Shown: positions 16,894-23,528 of the stretch, in pieces
Position numbering within the stretch: position 1 is the stretch's first letter
Layout: every line of letters starts with the position of its first letter
Assembly (NCBI GenBank): GCA_963761905.1
Contig: CAVXIQ010000006.1
Span: 310,001 to 374,000 of the forward strand
Reading direction: 5' to 3'
Length of the DNA stretch: 64,000 nt
Origin: Gaiellasilicea sp963761905
GTDB taxonomy: Bacteria; Actinomycetota; Thermoleophilia; Gaiellales; Gaiellaceae
Position numbers and translations under genes: made by a program
Notes under the pieces: model-generated
Told to the model about the DNA's origin: nothing
What the model saw: only the letters and a program-made list of their open reading frames with translations
Database searches by the model: none

Positions 16894-17234
16894 CGGGATC
16901 CGAAGAAGAATCGCTCGAGCACCGGCAGAACCTCCTTACGGGTGAACGGCTTGACCCGACCGGTGGAGCCGTCCTGCTCGAGGACGCGAACGTCGTCCTC
17001 GAGCGCGTCGTTGGCGGCCTCGAGCGCGTCGCCCAGCTCGTAGCCCTCGAAGAGCCAGTCCTCCTGGCGCGGCTCGTCGCTCGGGCGCTCGTGGAGGTTG
17101 ACGGCTCGGCCGACCGCCCAGATCGCGCCCGGCTTCCGCTCGATCCAGAGCACGATCCGCTCCTCGCGGCCGGTGTCGTCCACGCCACTGAGCGTGCGCT
17201 CCGCGCATCGCCCGGCGATCGAGCTCCGATGCAT
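16890..17234 (-). CDS. Small conserved protein of unknown function
   Basis: 114 residues from ATG 17234. A TATCCT box six bases upstream supports this start over the ATG at 17249. The protein is soluble and mixed alpha/beta (RIVLWIERKPGAIWAVGRAVN, EDWLFEGYELGDALEAANDALEDDV) with an aromatic C-terminus. No recognised domain. Its stop overlaps the DtxR-type gene stop by four bases (convergent). It is divergent from the 77-residue gene at 17258. Confidence 0.68.
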   Translation of the reverse strand: MHRSSIAGRCAERTLSGVDDTGREERIVLWIERKPGAIWAVGRAVNLHERPSDEPRQEDWLFEGYELGDALEAANDALEDDVRVLEQDGSTGRVKPFTRKEVLPVLERFFFGSR

Positions 17235-17257
17235 GGTGGGAGGATACAATCGCCGCG
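17235..17257. promoter_or_regulatory. Overlapping divergent -10 boxes
   Basis: In a 23-bp gap, a minus-strand TATCCT (17246-17241, six bases before ATG 17234) and a plus-strand TACAAT (17245-17250, seven bases before ATG 17258) overlap by two base pairs. Both fit the leaderless pattern. RNA polymerase could not open both at once, so the two small genes are probably mutually exclusive at initiation. Confidence 0.62.
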
Positions 17258-17491
17258 ATGGCGCTCCGCGACATGTTCTCGTTCCTCTTCCAGCGCTCGT
17301 CGGCCGAGGAACGGGTCGCGGCGTATGTGATCCGCGAGCACGAGCGCGGCCGCGATCTCGCCCAGATCCTCGAGGATCGCTACGTCCAGAACCGGCTTAC
17401 CCCTTCGCAGCGCGAGCGGATGCTCGATCGTCCCGAGCTGATCAAGGCGCTTGGCGACGACACCGTCGCCAGCGCGCGCCAGAGCGTCTAG
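17258..17491 (+). CDS. Small helical protein of unknown function
   Basis: 77 residues, strongly charged and helical (SAEERVAAYVIREHERGRDL, ILEDRYVQNRLTPSQRERMLDRP). The TACAAT box seven bases before the ATG fixes a leaderless start. No membrane segment or known domain is recognised. The stop overlaps that of the ornithine-cyclodeaminase-like gene by four bases on the opposite strand. Confidence 0.68.
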   Translation: MALRDMFSFLFQRSSAEERVAAYVIREHERGRDLAQILEDRYVQNRLTPSQRERMLDRPELIKALGDDTVASARQSV

Positions 17492-18432
17492 ACCTCGCGA
17501 CCGATTCCCCGCTCGCGGGCAAGCTCGAGCACGGCGACTCCCGCAGCGACGTCCCACGCCGCGAGCCCGTTCGACTTGAAGACGGCGATGTCGGTCTCGG
17601 CCGAACGGCCCGGCACAGACCCGGCGACGACATCCTGCAGCTCGTGCACCTCGAGCCAGTCGATCGCCCCGTGCGCGACCGGCTCGATCAGGTCGCCGGA
17701 TTCGAGCTTCGCCTGCTCGCGGGAGTCGCAGCAGACGAACGCCGCCCGTTCGAGGACGACGTCGTCGAGCTCGCGCGCCAGGGGATCGTTGGCGCCGATC
17801 GCGCAGACGAGAGCGCCCTCCCGCAGCCACTCGCCGCGGAGCACGGGATCCTTCGACGTCGTCGCGGTGACGACGATGTCGTTCGCCGCCGCCTCCTGCG
17901 AGCTCGCCGCGGGCTCGGCTCCGGTCTTCGCACAGAACTCCGCGAGCCGCTCGGCCGTCCGGCAGAAGGCAAAGGCGCGCTCGACCGAGGGCACCGCGGC
18001 CTGGATGGCCGCGAGCTGCGACTCGGCCTGCCAGCCGCAGCCGATCACCCCCAGCGTCAATACACCCTGCGTCGATGCGCCCGAGCGAGCGAGGTGCTTC
18101 GCTGCCACCCCGCTCGCCGCTCCCGTGCGCCGCTGGCCCAGGGCGTCGGCCTCGATCACCGCCGCGAGCGTGCCGTCCGAGAGCGAGAAGAGGCAGACGA
18201 CGAACGCGAGCCTCCCGCCGGTCACCGTGTACGACTTCAGGCCCGCGTAGCCGAGCTCGGAATCGACCGCCGCCATGATCGCGAAGTAGCCGTCGTCGAG
18301 CGCGAGCCGCCGCCGCGGCACGTTCTCGACCGAGCCGGCTGCAAGCCGTCCGAAGCACGCCTCCAGCAGCGGAACCGCGTCGGCGGGCGAGAGGAGTCCC
18401 TCGACATCCGACTCCGAGAGGTAGAGCGGCAT
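17488..18432 (-). CDS. Ornithine cyclodeaminase / mu-crystallin family protein
   Basis: 314 residues, usual for the family. The Rossmann region shows LGVIGCGWQAESQL, preceded by the Arg-Thr-Gly-Ala motif (RRTGAASGVAAKHLAR), and later DIVVTATTSKDPV and CAIGANDP. Members include ornithine cyclodeaminase, alanine dehydrogenase, ketimine reductase and lysine cyclodeaminase; the substrate cannot be chosen from sequence. It is seven bases downstream of the DUF421 gene on the same strand, probably co-transcribed. Confidence 0.87.
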   Translation of the reverse strand: MPLYLSESDVEGLLSPADAVPLLEACFGRLAAGSVENVPRRRLALDDGYFAIMAAVDSELGYAGLKSYTVTGGRLAFVVCLFSLSDGTLAAVIEADALGQRRTGAASGVAAKHLARSGASTQGVLTLGVIGCGWQAESQLAAIQAAVPSVERAFAFCRTAERLAEFCAKTGAEPAASSQEAAANDIVVTATTSKDPVLRGEWLREGALVCAIGANDPLARELDDVVLERAAFVCCDSREQAKLESGDLIEPVAHGAIDWLEVHELQDVVAGSVPGRSAETDIAVFKSNGLAAWDVAAGVAVLELARERGIGREV

Positions 18433-18439
18433 CGGCTCG

Positions 18440-18886
18440 TCAGGAGCCGCGCTTCGGGATGAAGCTCAGGCGCCCGTTCGTCTCGAGCACCGCCCAGCGC
18501 AGATCCGCGAGCGAGTCGAACTGCTGCAACCGCGCCTCGGCCGCGACCTCCTCGATCGTGATCCGGTTCCGTCGCAGGTTCCGCTCGATCGGCTTGCCGT
18601 CCTCGAGCACGATCACCGGCTCGCCTTCGAGGGCCGGACGAAGCCGCGGAAAGCGGAAGCTCGTGTACGAGACGAGCACGGTCAGGAGGCTGATCGTGCC
18701 GCCGACGAGCAGGGCACCGGTGACGGAGAAGTCGTTCTGCGTCACCCCCTGCTGGACGAGGTCGCCGATCATCACGAGCATGATCACGTCGAACGGCTGC
18801 AGGGACGAGAGCTCTCGCCGCCCGATCACCCGCGTCAGCAGGTAGACGAAGAAGAACGCGACGGCTGCACGAATGACGAGGTCCAT
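18440..18886 (-). CDS. DUF421 (YetF-like) membrane protein
   Basis: 148 residues. Three N-terminal helices (about 4-22, 31-50, 57-75) are followed by a soluble DUF421 domain with RPALEGEPVIVLEDGK and LRRNRITIEEVAAEARLQQ. The family includes YetF and YdfS of Bacillus; a role in envelope stress has been proposed, not settled. Its ATG shares one base with the TGA of the upstream membrane protein gene, so the two are coupled. Confidence 0.88.
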   Translation of the reverse strand: MDLVIRAAVAFFFVYLLTRVIGRRELSSLQPFDVIMLVMIGDLVQQGVTQNDFSVTGALLVGGTISLLTVLVSYTSFRFPRLRPALEGEPVIVLEDGKPIERNLRRNRITIEEVAAEARLQQFDSLADLRWAVLETNGRLSFIPKRGS

Positions 18887-19410
18887 CAGGGAAAGATGGT
18901 CACCGTGCGGTCGATTCCGAGGAGCCGCGTCTCACCGTCGTAGAGCTCGATGTCCTGCGAGCGGCGGCCGACCTCGGTCGGGTTGACCTGGAAATGGAGG
19001 AAGAAGACGTGCTTCGTCCCGGCGCGCACCCGGCCGAGGTCGAACGCGATCCGGCCGTCCCGGTTCGCCTCGCCCACAGGCGAAGGCACGAGCGTGTTGA
19101 GCGTGATTCCCTCGAGCCAGCCGGGATCGAGCACGAGCGTCGCAGCCTCGATCTCCTTCTCCGCCTGGATCGTGAAGCGCGACATGAAGAAGAGCCCACT
19201 CCGGAGCCTCTGCGGGGAGTACACCTCGAGCTCGACGCCGTCGGCCGCGGCGGTGTCCGTATGCGGCTTCTGTCCGAAGACGTTGAAGAGCCCTGCCAGA
19301 AGCAGGACGCCGATCAGCCCCAGGATCGCCCAGCGCACGTAGGGGCGGTTCTCGCGGCCCTCGAGGTCTCGATGCCGCGAAAGCGTCAGCTGATCGGGAG
19401 CGGCCGCCAC
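18886..19410 (-). CDS. Single-pass membrane protein with extracytoplasmic beta domain
   Basis: About 174 residues if GTG 19410 is the start; the frame is open far upstream, but that part crosses a terminator and an RNA-like element and is not coding. A basic N-terminus, one helix (VRWAILGLIGVLLLAGLFNVFG) and an extracytoplasmic domain rich in beta strands (LRSGLFFMSRFTIQAEKEI, HVFFLHFQVNPTEVGRRSQ). This suggests a sensor or secretion-accessory domain. Function unknown. It overlaps the DUF421 start by one base, and the pair probably forms one membrane unit. Confidence 0.7.
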   Translation of the reverse strand: MAAAPDQLTLSRHRDLEGRENRPYVRWAILGLIGVLLLAGLFNVFGQKPHTDTAAADGVELEVYSPQRLRSGLFFMSRFTIQAEKEIEAATLVLDPGWLEGITLNTLVPSPVGEANRDGRIAFDLGRVRAGTKHVFFLHFQVNPTEVGRRSQDIELYDGETRLLGIDRTVTIFP

Positions 19411-19454
19411 ACCGTCGGATTCGCGCGGAGCGGCCGCACTCCTACGCGCAAAGA

Positions 19455-19482
19455 GAAGACCGCGGAGGGGGCCGCGGTCTTC
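19455..19482 (-). terminator. Strong hairpin terminator downstream of the molybdopterin oxidoreductase
   Basis: A perfect 11-bp stem (GAAGACCGCGG with its complement) around AGGGGG; on the minus strand it is followed by TCTTTG. It separates the oxidoreductase gene (stop at 19572) from the membrane-protein gene at 19410. It could be a simple terminator or a conditional one working with the structured element upstream. Confidence 0.7.
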
Positions 19483-19503
19483 GAGGGGGTCGTACTGGGA
19501 GGT

Positions 19504-19546
19504 GGGTAGCCCAGGTATCGGCTCTCCGGCCGTTGCCTGGTGCCCC
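19504..19546 (-). ncRNA. Possible structured RNA element between oxidoreductase stop and terminator
   Basis: Nested inverted repeats: CCAGG (19511-15) with CCTGG (19536-40), CGGC (19519-22) with GCCG (19529-32), and outer GGG with CCC. Together they could form a two-tier stem in the roughly 160-base gap. On the minus strand it sits just before a strong terminator and the 18886-19410 gene, the order expected of a riboswitch or attenuator. It matches no riboswitch consensus I know. It may only be part of a 3' untranslated region. Confidence 0.3.
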
Positions 19547-19571
19547 AAAAGAGTGATCTCGAGGAGTGAGC

Positions 19572-20177
19572 TCAGAAGCTGTAGCGCTGCTCCTCGAACG
19601 GATCGGCATCGTTGTGGTAGCCGTAGCGCTCCCAGAAGCCCGGCTTGTCGGTCGCCGAGAGCTCGATCCCGCGCAGCCACTTGGCGCTCTTCCAGAAGTA
19701 CTTGCCGGGAACGACGAGGCGGAGCGGCCAGCCGTGCTCGGGGGTGAGCGGTTCCCCGTCGGCCTCGTAGGCGAGCAGCGCCCCTTCGGCCTCGAGGAAC
19801 GAGATCGGGATGTTCGAGGTGAAGCCCTGCTCGGCGTGGGCGATCGCATAGCGCGCGCTCGACTTCTGGCCGGCGAGCTGCGCGAGCTCACGCCACGCGA
19901 CGCCCTTGAAGGTCAGGTCGAACTTGCTCCAGCGCGTGACGCAGTGGATGTCCTGTGTCACCTCCACGCTCGGGAGCGCCGTCAGCTCGTTCCAGTCGAG
20001 CGTCAGCTCGTTCTCGACGTCGCCGAAGACCCGGAGATCCCACGTCTCGAGCTCCGTGTGGGGCACCGAGCCGGCGTGGAGAACGGGCCATTTCTCGGTC
20101 AGGTACTGACCCGGCGGCAGGCGCGCCGGGTCGTAGCCGGCGTCGATCACCTTCTTTTCCGCTTTCGACCGGAACAC
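19572..20177 (-). CDS. Sulfite-oxidase-like molybdopterin oxidoreductase (YuiH-type)
   Basis: About 201 residues from GTG 20177. The Mo-coordinating Cys sits in TQDIHCVTRWSKFD, followed by VPGKYFWKSAKWLRGIEL, both standard for the oxidoreductase molybdopterin-binding domain. It lacks the haem and dimerisation domains of full sulfite oxidases, like YuiH proteins. No Tat signal is seen, so probably cytoplasmic. An ATG at 20198 would overlap the ygfZ start; GTG 20177 is preferred because TACTGT lies seven bases upstream of it. It is divergent from ygfZ. Confidence 0.88.
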   Translation of the reverse strand: MFRSKAEKKVIDAGYDPARLPPGQYLTEKWPVLHAGSVPHTELETWDLRVFGDVENELTLDWNELTALPSVEVTQDIHCVTRWSKFDLTFKGVAWRELAQLAGQKSSARYAIAHAEQGFTSNIPISFLEAEGALLAYEADGEPLTPEHGWPLRLVVPGKYFWKSAKWLRGIELSATDKPGFWERYGYHNDADPFEEQRYSF

Positions 20178-20196
20178 CGTCTCTACAGTAAACGGC
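20178..20196. promoter_or_regulatory. Nearly palindromic shared -10 region of ygfZ and the molybdopterin oxidoreductase
   Basis: TACAGTA at 20184-20190 gives TACAGT on the plus strand (seven bases before ATG 20197) and TACTGT on the minus strand (seven bases before GTG 20177). One seven-base site thus serves as -10 box for two divergent leaderless genes 19 bp apart. Confidence 0.65.
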
Positions 20197-20997
20197 ATGC
20201 GCGTCGCCGAACGCCCACGCTCCTTCGTCCGGGTCGCCGGGCCGGACGCCGAGGACTACCTGAACCGGATGGTCTCGAACGACGTCGCCGCGCTCGGGCC
20301 CGGCGAGGCGTGCGAGGCACTCCTGCTGACCCCCAAGGCGCGGATCGTGGCGCCGCTCGTCGTCCTCCGGCGCGGTCACGACGATTTTCTCCTCCTCACC
20401 GAGCCCGAGCTCGGCGAGCGCGTGCGGGGCGAGCTCTCTCGCTCGCGCTTCGCCGCGAAGGCGGAGATCGAGCTCGAGCCGCACACCTCGCATGTCGTCT
20501 TCGGTGGGGAAGGAGACGGGATCGCGACCGAGGCGTACGGTGAGCCCGCCGCGGAGGTACTCGATGCGGAGCTCGAGCCGACAATCTCGCCCGAGGAGCT
20601 CGAGCTCAGGCGGATTCGAGCGGGAACGCCGGCCTGGGGTCGGGAGCTCGACGAGCGCGTGCTGCCGGCGGAGGCAGGGCTCGACGTGCGAGCGATCAGC
20701 TTCACAAAAGGCTGCTACCCGGGCCAGGAGCCGGTTGCACGGCTTCACTACCGCGGCCACGCGAACCGCGGCTTGCGGGTGCTCGAGCTGGCCGAGCTCC
20801 CGGCGCGCGAGACCGAGATCGCCTACGAGGGGAAGAACGTCGGGCGGATCACGAGCGCGGCAGCGACGAACGGCGGCGCGATTGCGCTCGCGTACGTGAG
20901 GCGCGAGGTGCCGGAAGACGCCGAGCTCACGGTCGGGCCGGGCTCCGCGACCCAACTCCGCCCGTCGCTAGACTGGGCGGGCTCCGAGCGCCCGTAG
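20197..20997 (+). CDS. ygfZ: Folate-binding protein YgfZ (Fe-S cluster maturation)
   Basis: 266 residues of the GcvT-like fold with the YgfZ signature K-G-C-Y-x-G-Q-E as FTKGCYPGQEPVARLHYRG. YgfZ/IBA57 proteins assist assembly or repair of Fe-S clusters using tetrahydrofolate. The N-terminus (FVRVAGPDAEDYLNRMVSNDV) is also typical. ATG 20197 is preceded at seven bases by TACAGT, so leaderless. Oddly, its TAG stop lies inside the 5' end of tRNA-Arg, overlapping by ten bases. Confidence 0.9.
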   Translation: MRVAERPRSFVRVAGPDAEDYLNRMVSNDVAALGPGEACEALLLTPKARIVAPLVVLRRGHDDFLLLTEPELGERVRGELSRSRFAAKAEIELEPHTSHVVFGGEGDGIATEAYGEPAAEVLDAELEPTISPEELELRRIRAGTPAWGRELDERVLPAEAGLDVRAISFTKGCYPGQEPVARLHYRGHANRGLRVLELAELPARETEIAYEGKNVGRITSAAATNGGAIALAYVRREVPEDAELTVGPGSATQLRPSLDWAGSERP

Positions 20998-21060
20998 CTC
21001 AGGGGATAGAGCGCTGCCCTGCGGAGGCAGAGGTCGCACGTTCGAATCGTGCCGGGCGCA
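20988..21060 (+). tRNA. tRNA-Arg (anticodon GCG)
   Basis: Cloverleaf: acceptor GCGCCCG/CGGGCGC, D arm GCTC...GAGC, anticodon stem CTGCC/GGCAG around loop CTGCGGA, T stem GCACG/CGTGC, discriminator A, no encoded CCA. The anticodon reads GCG. Most bacteria read the CGN box with an ACG tRNA deaminated by TadA, so G34 is uncommon. The 5' end overlaps the last ten bases of ygfZ. Confidence 0.93.
21043..21060 (+). repeat. Direct repeat copy 1 (tRNA-Arg 3' end), possible att site
   Basis: CGAATCGTGCCGGGCGCA, the last 18 bases of tRNA-Arg(GCG), recurs exactly at 21519-21536. Duplicated tRNA 3' ends are the classic mark of integrase-mediated insertion. Confidence 0.6.
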
Positions 21061-21162
21061 TCACCTGCCACTCCCCCGCGATCCCGGCGTACCCCATTCG
21101 AGTCGGCGGAAGTTGTTCAGGTCGAGCCGCCCACGCCCGGCACAAGCCCGCGCGGCTACCAG

Positions 21163-21434
21163 CTAAATGCGCTCGACGACTTCCCCGATCTCGGCGCTAT
21201 CGATCGTGATCGCGTCGCCGCCAGGCGGGTTGGATCTGAGCTGCTCGGCCGCGGCTCGCGCAGCCTCCTCGGTTTCGAACGTGAGCATGGAAGTGCCCTT
21301 GTTCTCGTCAAGCCTCACCCACTGCGCTGCGATGAACCCCGGCGCTTGCTTGATCCTCGGGATGCCCTGCTCCCTCAAGAACGCGTGGCCTTCTCGAAAT
21401 CGTGAAGCGTGCTCCTCACGACGATCGCGTGCAT
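21163..21434 (-). CDS. Small alpha/beta-barrel-like protein, frameshifted, between tRNA repeats
   Basis: The visible frame gives IKQAPGFIAAQWVRLDENKG and SMLTFETEEAARAAAEQLR, a pattern seen in small dimeric alpha/beta-barrel (ABM/ferredoxin-like) proteins. Its true N-terminus is in another frame: ATG 21434 with GGAGG five bases upstream encodes MHAIVVRSTLHDFEKA, and the frame must shift near 21380-21385 to join FLREQGIPR. The length of 272 is 3n+2, so one base is missing. It is the only gene inside the 18-bp direct repeats, so it may be cargo of a small inserted segment. Confidence 0.55.
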
Positions 21435-21518
21435 GAACGCCTCCGTTGTCGTAGACGACGTCCGGCCGAGCCTATCCCACACATCAACGGGCACCAAGAA
21501 CCCGATCCCTGCCGCTCG

Positions 21519-21536
21519 CGAATCGTGCCGGGCGCA
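21519..21536 (+). repeat. Direct repeat copy 2, possible att site
   Basis: An exact 18-base copy of the 3' end of tRNA-Arg(GCG), 476 bases downstream of the first. It is not part of any tRNA: no cloverleaf precedes it. It ends just before the GT2 gene stop at 21557. Confidence 0.6.
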
Positions 21537-21556
21537 GCCTCGCCGGGATCATTCGC

Positions 21557-22279
21557 CTAGCGAGATCGGCGTGAGCGCAGGAGCTTCGCAGCGACCAACG
21601 TGCCGATCACGGTCACGACCACCTTGACCGCCTTGCTGCCCTGAAGCTTCGACTCGCCGCCCGCGCGGGCGGCCATGTTCACCGGAACCTCCCGGAGCCG
21701 CAGGCCCGCGTCAACGATCCGGATCAGCGCCTCGACCTCCGGAGCCTCCGTCGTGAACGGGACGGCGAGCAGCGGCAACGCCTTCGCGTTGACGGCGTAG
21801 AGACCGCTCGTCGCGTCGGCGAACGGGCGTCGGAGCACGAGCGCCATCGCTCGCCTCAGCGCAGCCGTGCCGAGACGCCGGGCTCCGCTCGGGCGGTAGC
21901 GGTAGGGCTCGTACCCGTCGCCGGAGACGAAGCGCGAGCCGACGGCGACGTCGCACTCGTCCGCCTTCACGAGCGCGAGGAGCCGGGAAAGCTCCTCGGG
22001 CGGATGCTGCCCGTCTGCGTCGACGCGGCCGCAGTAGGCATAGCCGTGCTCGAGCGCCCAGTTGTAGCCGGCAGCGATGCCGATCGGCAGCCCCTGGTTG
22101 CCGTCGAGGGACAGCACCGTCGCGCCGCCCTCCCGCGCGACATCGGCCGTCCCGTCGGTCGAGCCGTCATCCACGACCAGCACGTCGGCATCCGGCAGCT
22201 CCGCGTGCAGCGCGGTGAGTACAGCGGGGAGGTTCTGCTCCTCGTTCCACGCGGGGATGAAGACGACGGTGTCGCTCAT
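21557..22279 (-). CDS. Family 2 glycosyltransferase (polyprenyl-phosphate glycosyltransferase type)
   Basis: 240 residues from ATG 22279, whose ATGA overlaps the stop of the YdcF-like gene. GT-A features are VFIPAWNEEQNLPAVL, VVDDGSTDGTADVA and the metal-binding RVDADGQHPPEEL. A C-terminal hydrophobic helix (VVVTVIGTLVAAKLL) anchors it. This is the dolichyl-phosphate-mannose-synthase-like group that loads sugars onto polyprenyl phosphate. The acceptor and sugar are unknown. It forms a two-gene unit with the YdcF-like gene. Confidence 0.88.
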   Translation of the reverse strand: MSDTVVFIPAWNEEQNLPAVLTALHAELPDADVLVVDDGSTDGTADVAREGGATVLSLDGNQGLPIGIAAGYNWALEHGYAYCGRVDADGQHPPEELSRLLALVKADECDVAVGSRFVSGDGYEPYRYRPSGARRLGTAALRRAMALVLRRPFADATSGLYAVNAKALPLLAVPFTTEAPEVEALIRIVDAGLRLREVPVNMAARAGGESKLQGSKAVKVVVTVIGTLVAAKLLRSRRSR

Positions 22280-22782
22280 CCGATCCGCGCCAACTCGGCG
22301 CGGGCAGCGCGCAGCTGCACCGGACAGGCCGGCAGCGCGAGCAGCTCCCAAGCCAGTGCAGCCGGCGTCCTCGGGACCGCGGCGACGTGGAACTCCGTCG
22401 TCACGCCGCTCGGCTCGTAGAGGCGCGAGAAGAAGTAGCGCGTCCGGTAGAGGTGCAGCGGCGCACAGACGACGACAGCCCTCCCAATGCCACGTTCGAG
22501 CAGCAGCGGCAGCGTCCGGGCGGCGTTCTGGGCGGTGACGGCAGCAGTCGGCTCGACGACGAGCTCGACGTCCGGGCCGCGCCACGCCGCCTGCATCTGC
22601 TCCGCCTCAGAGCGACCGCCGGCCGGCGACCAGCCGCTGAAGACGACCGTCGCGGCGGGCAGAGCCTCCGCGAGACGCTCGGCTTCCCGGACGAGCCCGA
22701 GGCAGCGCGGGCCGATCCGGTACTCGCCGCGCCAGCGTCCGGCGCCGTGTCCGGGAACCACGATCGCAACCCCATCGCTCAT
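22276..22782 (-). CDS. YdcF/DUF218-like protein
   Basis: 168 residues from ATG 22782. The alpha/beta fold shows VAIVVPGHGA at the start, GGRSEAEQM and an Asn-Ala motif (TAQNAARTLPLL) followed by VVVCAPLHLYRTRYFFSRL, the DUF218 pattern. E. coli relatives YdcF and ElyC are linked to envelope metabolism. TACCAT at 22794-22789, six bases before the ATG, supports this start over the longer one at 22803. Coupled to the GT2 gene, so both may act in an envelope polysaccharide step. Confidence 0.82.
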   Translation of the reverse strand: MSDGVAIVVPGHGAGRWRGEYRIGPRCLGLVREAERLAEALPAATVVFSGWSPAGGRSEAEQMQAAWRGPDVELVVEPTAAVTAQNAARTLPLLLERGIGRAVVVCAPLHLYRTRYFFSRLYEPSGVTTEFHVAAVPRTPAALAWELLALPACPVQLRAARAELARIG

Positions 22783-22913
22783 CGGTCGATGGTAGCTGGG
22801 CATTCCTGCGCGGTTGGTGACGCCGCCCGGTTCGCCGGTTGACGAGGTTCACGCGTCATGAGAGCGGTAGGCTCGTCTCACCTACCCCCGCCGTCTCTTA
22901 CAGGAGCACACCC

Positions 22914-23303
22914 ATGGTTGCAGCGAGCTTCATCGATTTCTTCTGGTCGATCCTGATCATCTACTTCATCTTCATCTACTTCATGATGCTGTTCCACGTG
23001 ATCGGCGACATCTTCCGCCGAGACGACGCCTCGGGCGGCAAGAAGGCGCTCTGGCTGATCTTCGTGCTCGTCGCGCCGCTGCTCGGGCTCCTGATCTACA
23101 TGATCTCGCAGGGCGACGGGATGGCCCAGCGAAACGTCAAGCAAGCGCAGCGCTCGCAGGACGCGTTCGACGACTACGTCAGGACGACGGCCGGCAGCGG
23201 CGGTGCCGCCGCCGAGATCGAGAAGGGGAAGGGCCTCCTCGACAGCGGCGCGATCTCCCAGTCGGAGTTCGACGCCATCAAGGCGAAGGCGCTCTCGAGC
23301 TGA
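22914..23303 (+). CDS. SHOCT-domain membrane protein with PLDc_N-like segment
   Basis: 129 residues from ATG 22914, with CAGGAG about nine bases upstream; a longer frame begins at 22839 without a ribosome site. Two N-terminal helices (about 7-32 and 46-65) resemble the PLDc_N membrane segment. A linker and a C-terminal SHOCT motif (EKGKGLLDSGAISQSEFDAIKAKAL) follow. SHOCT motifs are oligomerisation modules; the overall function is unknown. A TAGGCT -10 box lies about 40 bases upstream, so this mRNA has a leader. Confidence 0.82.
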   Translation: MVAASFIDFFWSILIIYFIFIYFMMLFHVIGDIFRRDDASGGKKALWLIFVLVAPLLGLLIYMISQGDGMAQRNVKQAQRSQDAFDDYVRTTAGSGGAAAEIEKGKGLLDSGAISQSEFDAIKAKALSS

Positions 23304-23316
23304 AGCCGCGCGGTCG

Positions 23317-23344
23317 AGCCGGGCGGGCTTCGGCCCGTCCGGCT
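23317..23344 (+). terminator. Hairpin terminator after the SHOCT-domain gene
   Basis: A 12-bp stem (AGCCGGGCGGGC with GCCCGTCCGGCT, one G-T pair) closed by TTCG, 13 bases after the stop. A smaller hairpin (CTGGCC/GGCCAG) follows at 23373-23389. The remaining 23390-23528 holds no gene that I can support. Confidence 0.75.
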
Positions 23345-23528
23345 TCCGCTTCCTTCGAACGCTCTTCACAGCCTGGCCCTTTCGGCCAGCCCGGGTGTAG
23401 ATGCCAGACCGCTGGGACGAGGGCATGAAGCTTGGGTCGTCGACGCGACGGACCGCGGAGGCGAGCCTTGATGTGGTGATGCGCCGACCGGCCATCTCGG
23501 TGCGTCGCTCAAGCAGTATGTCCACTTG

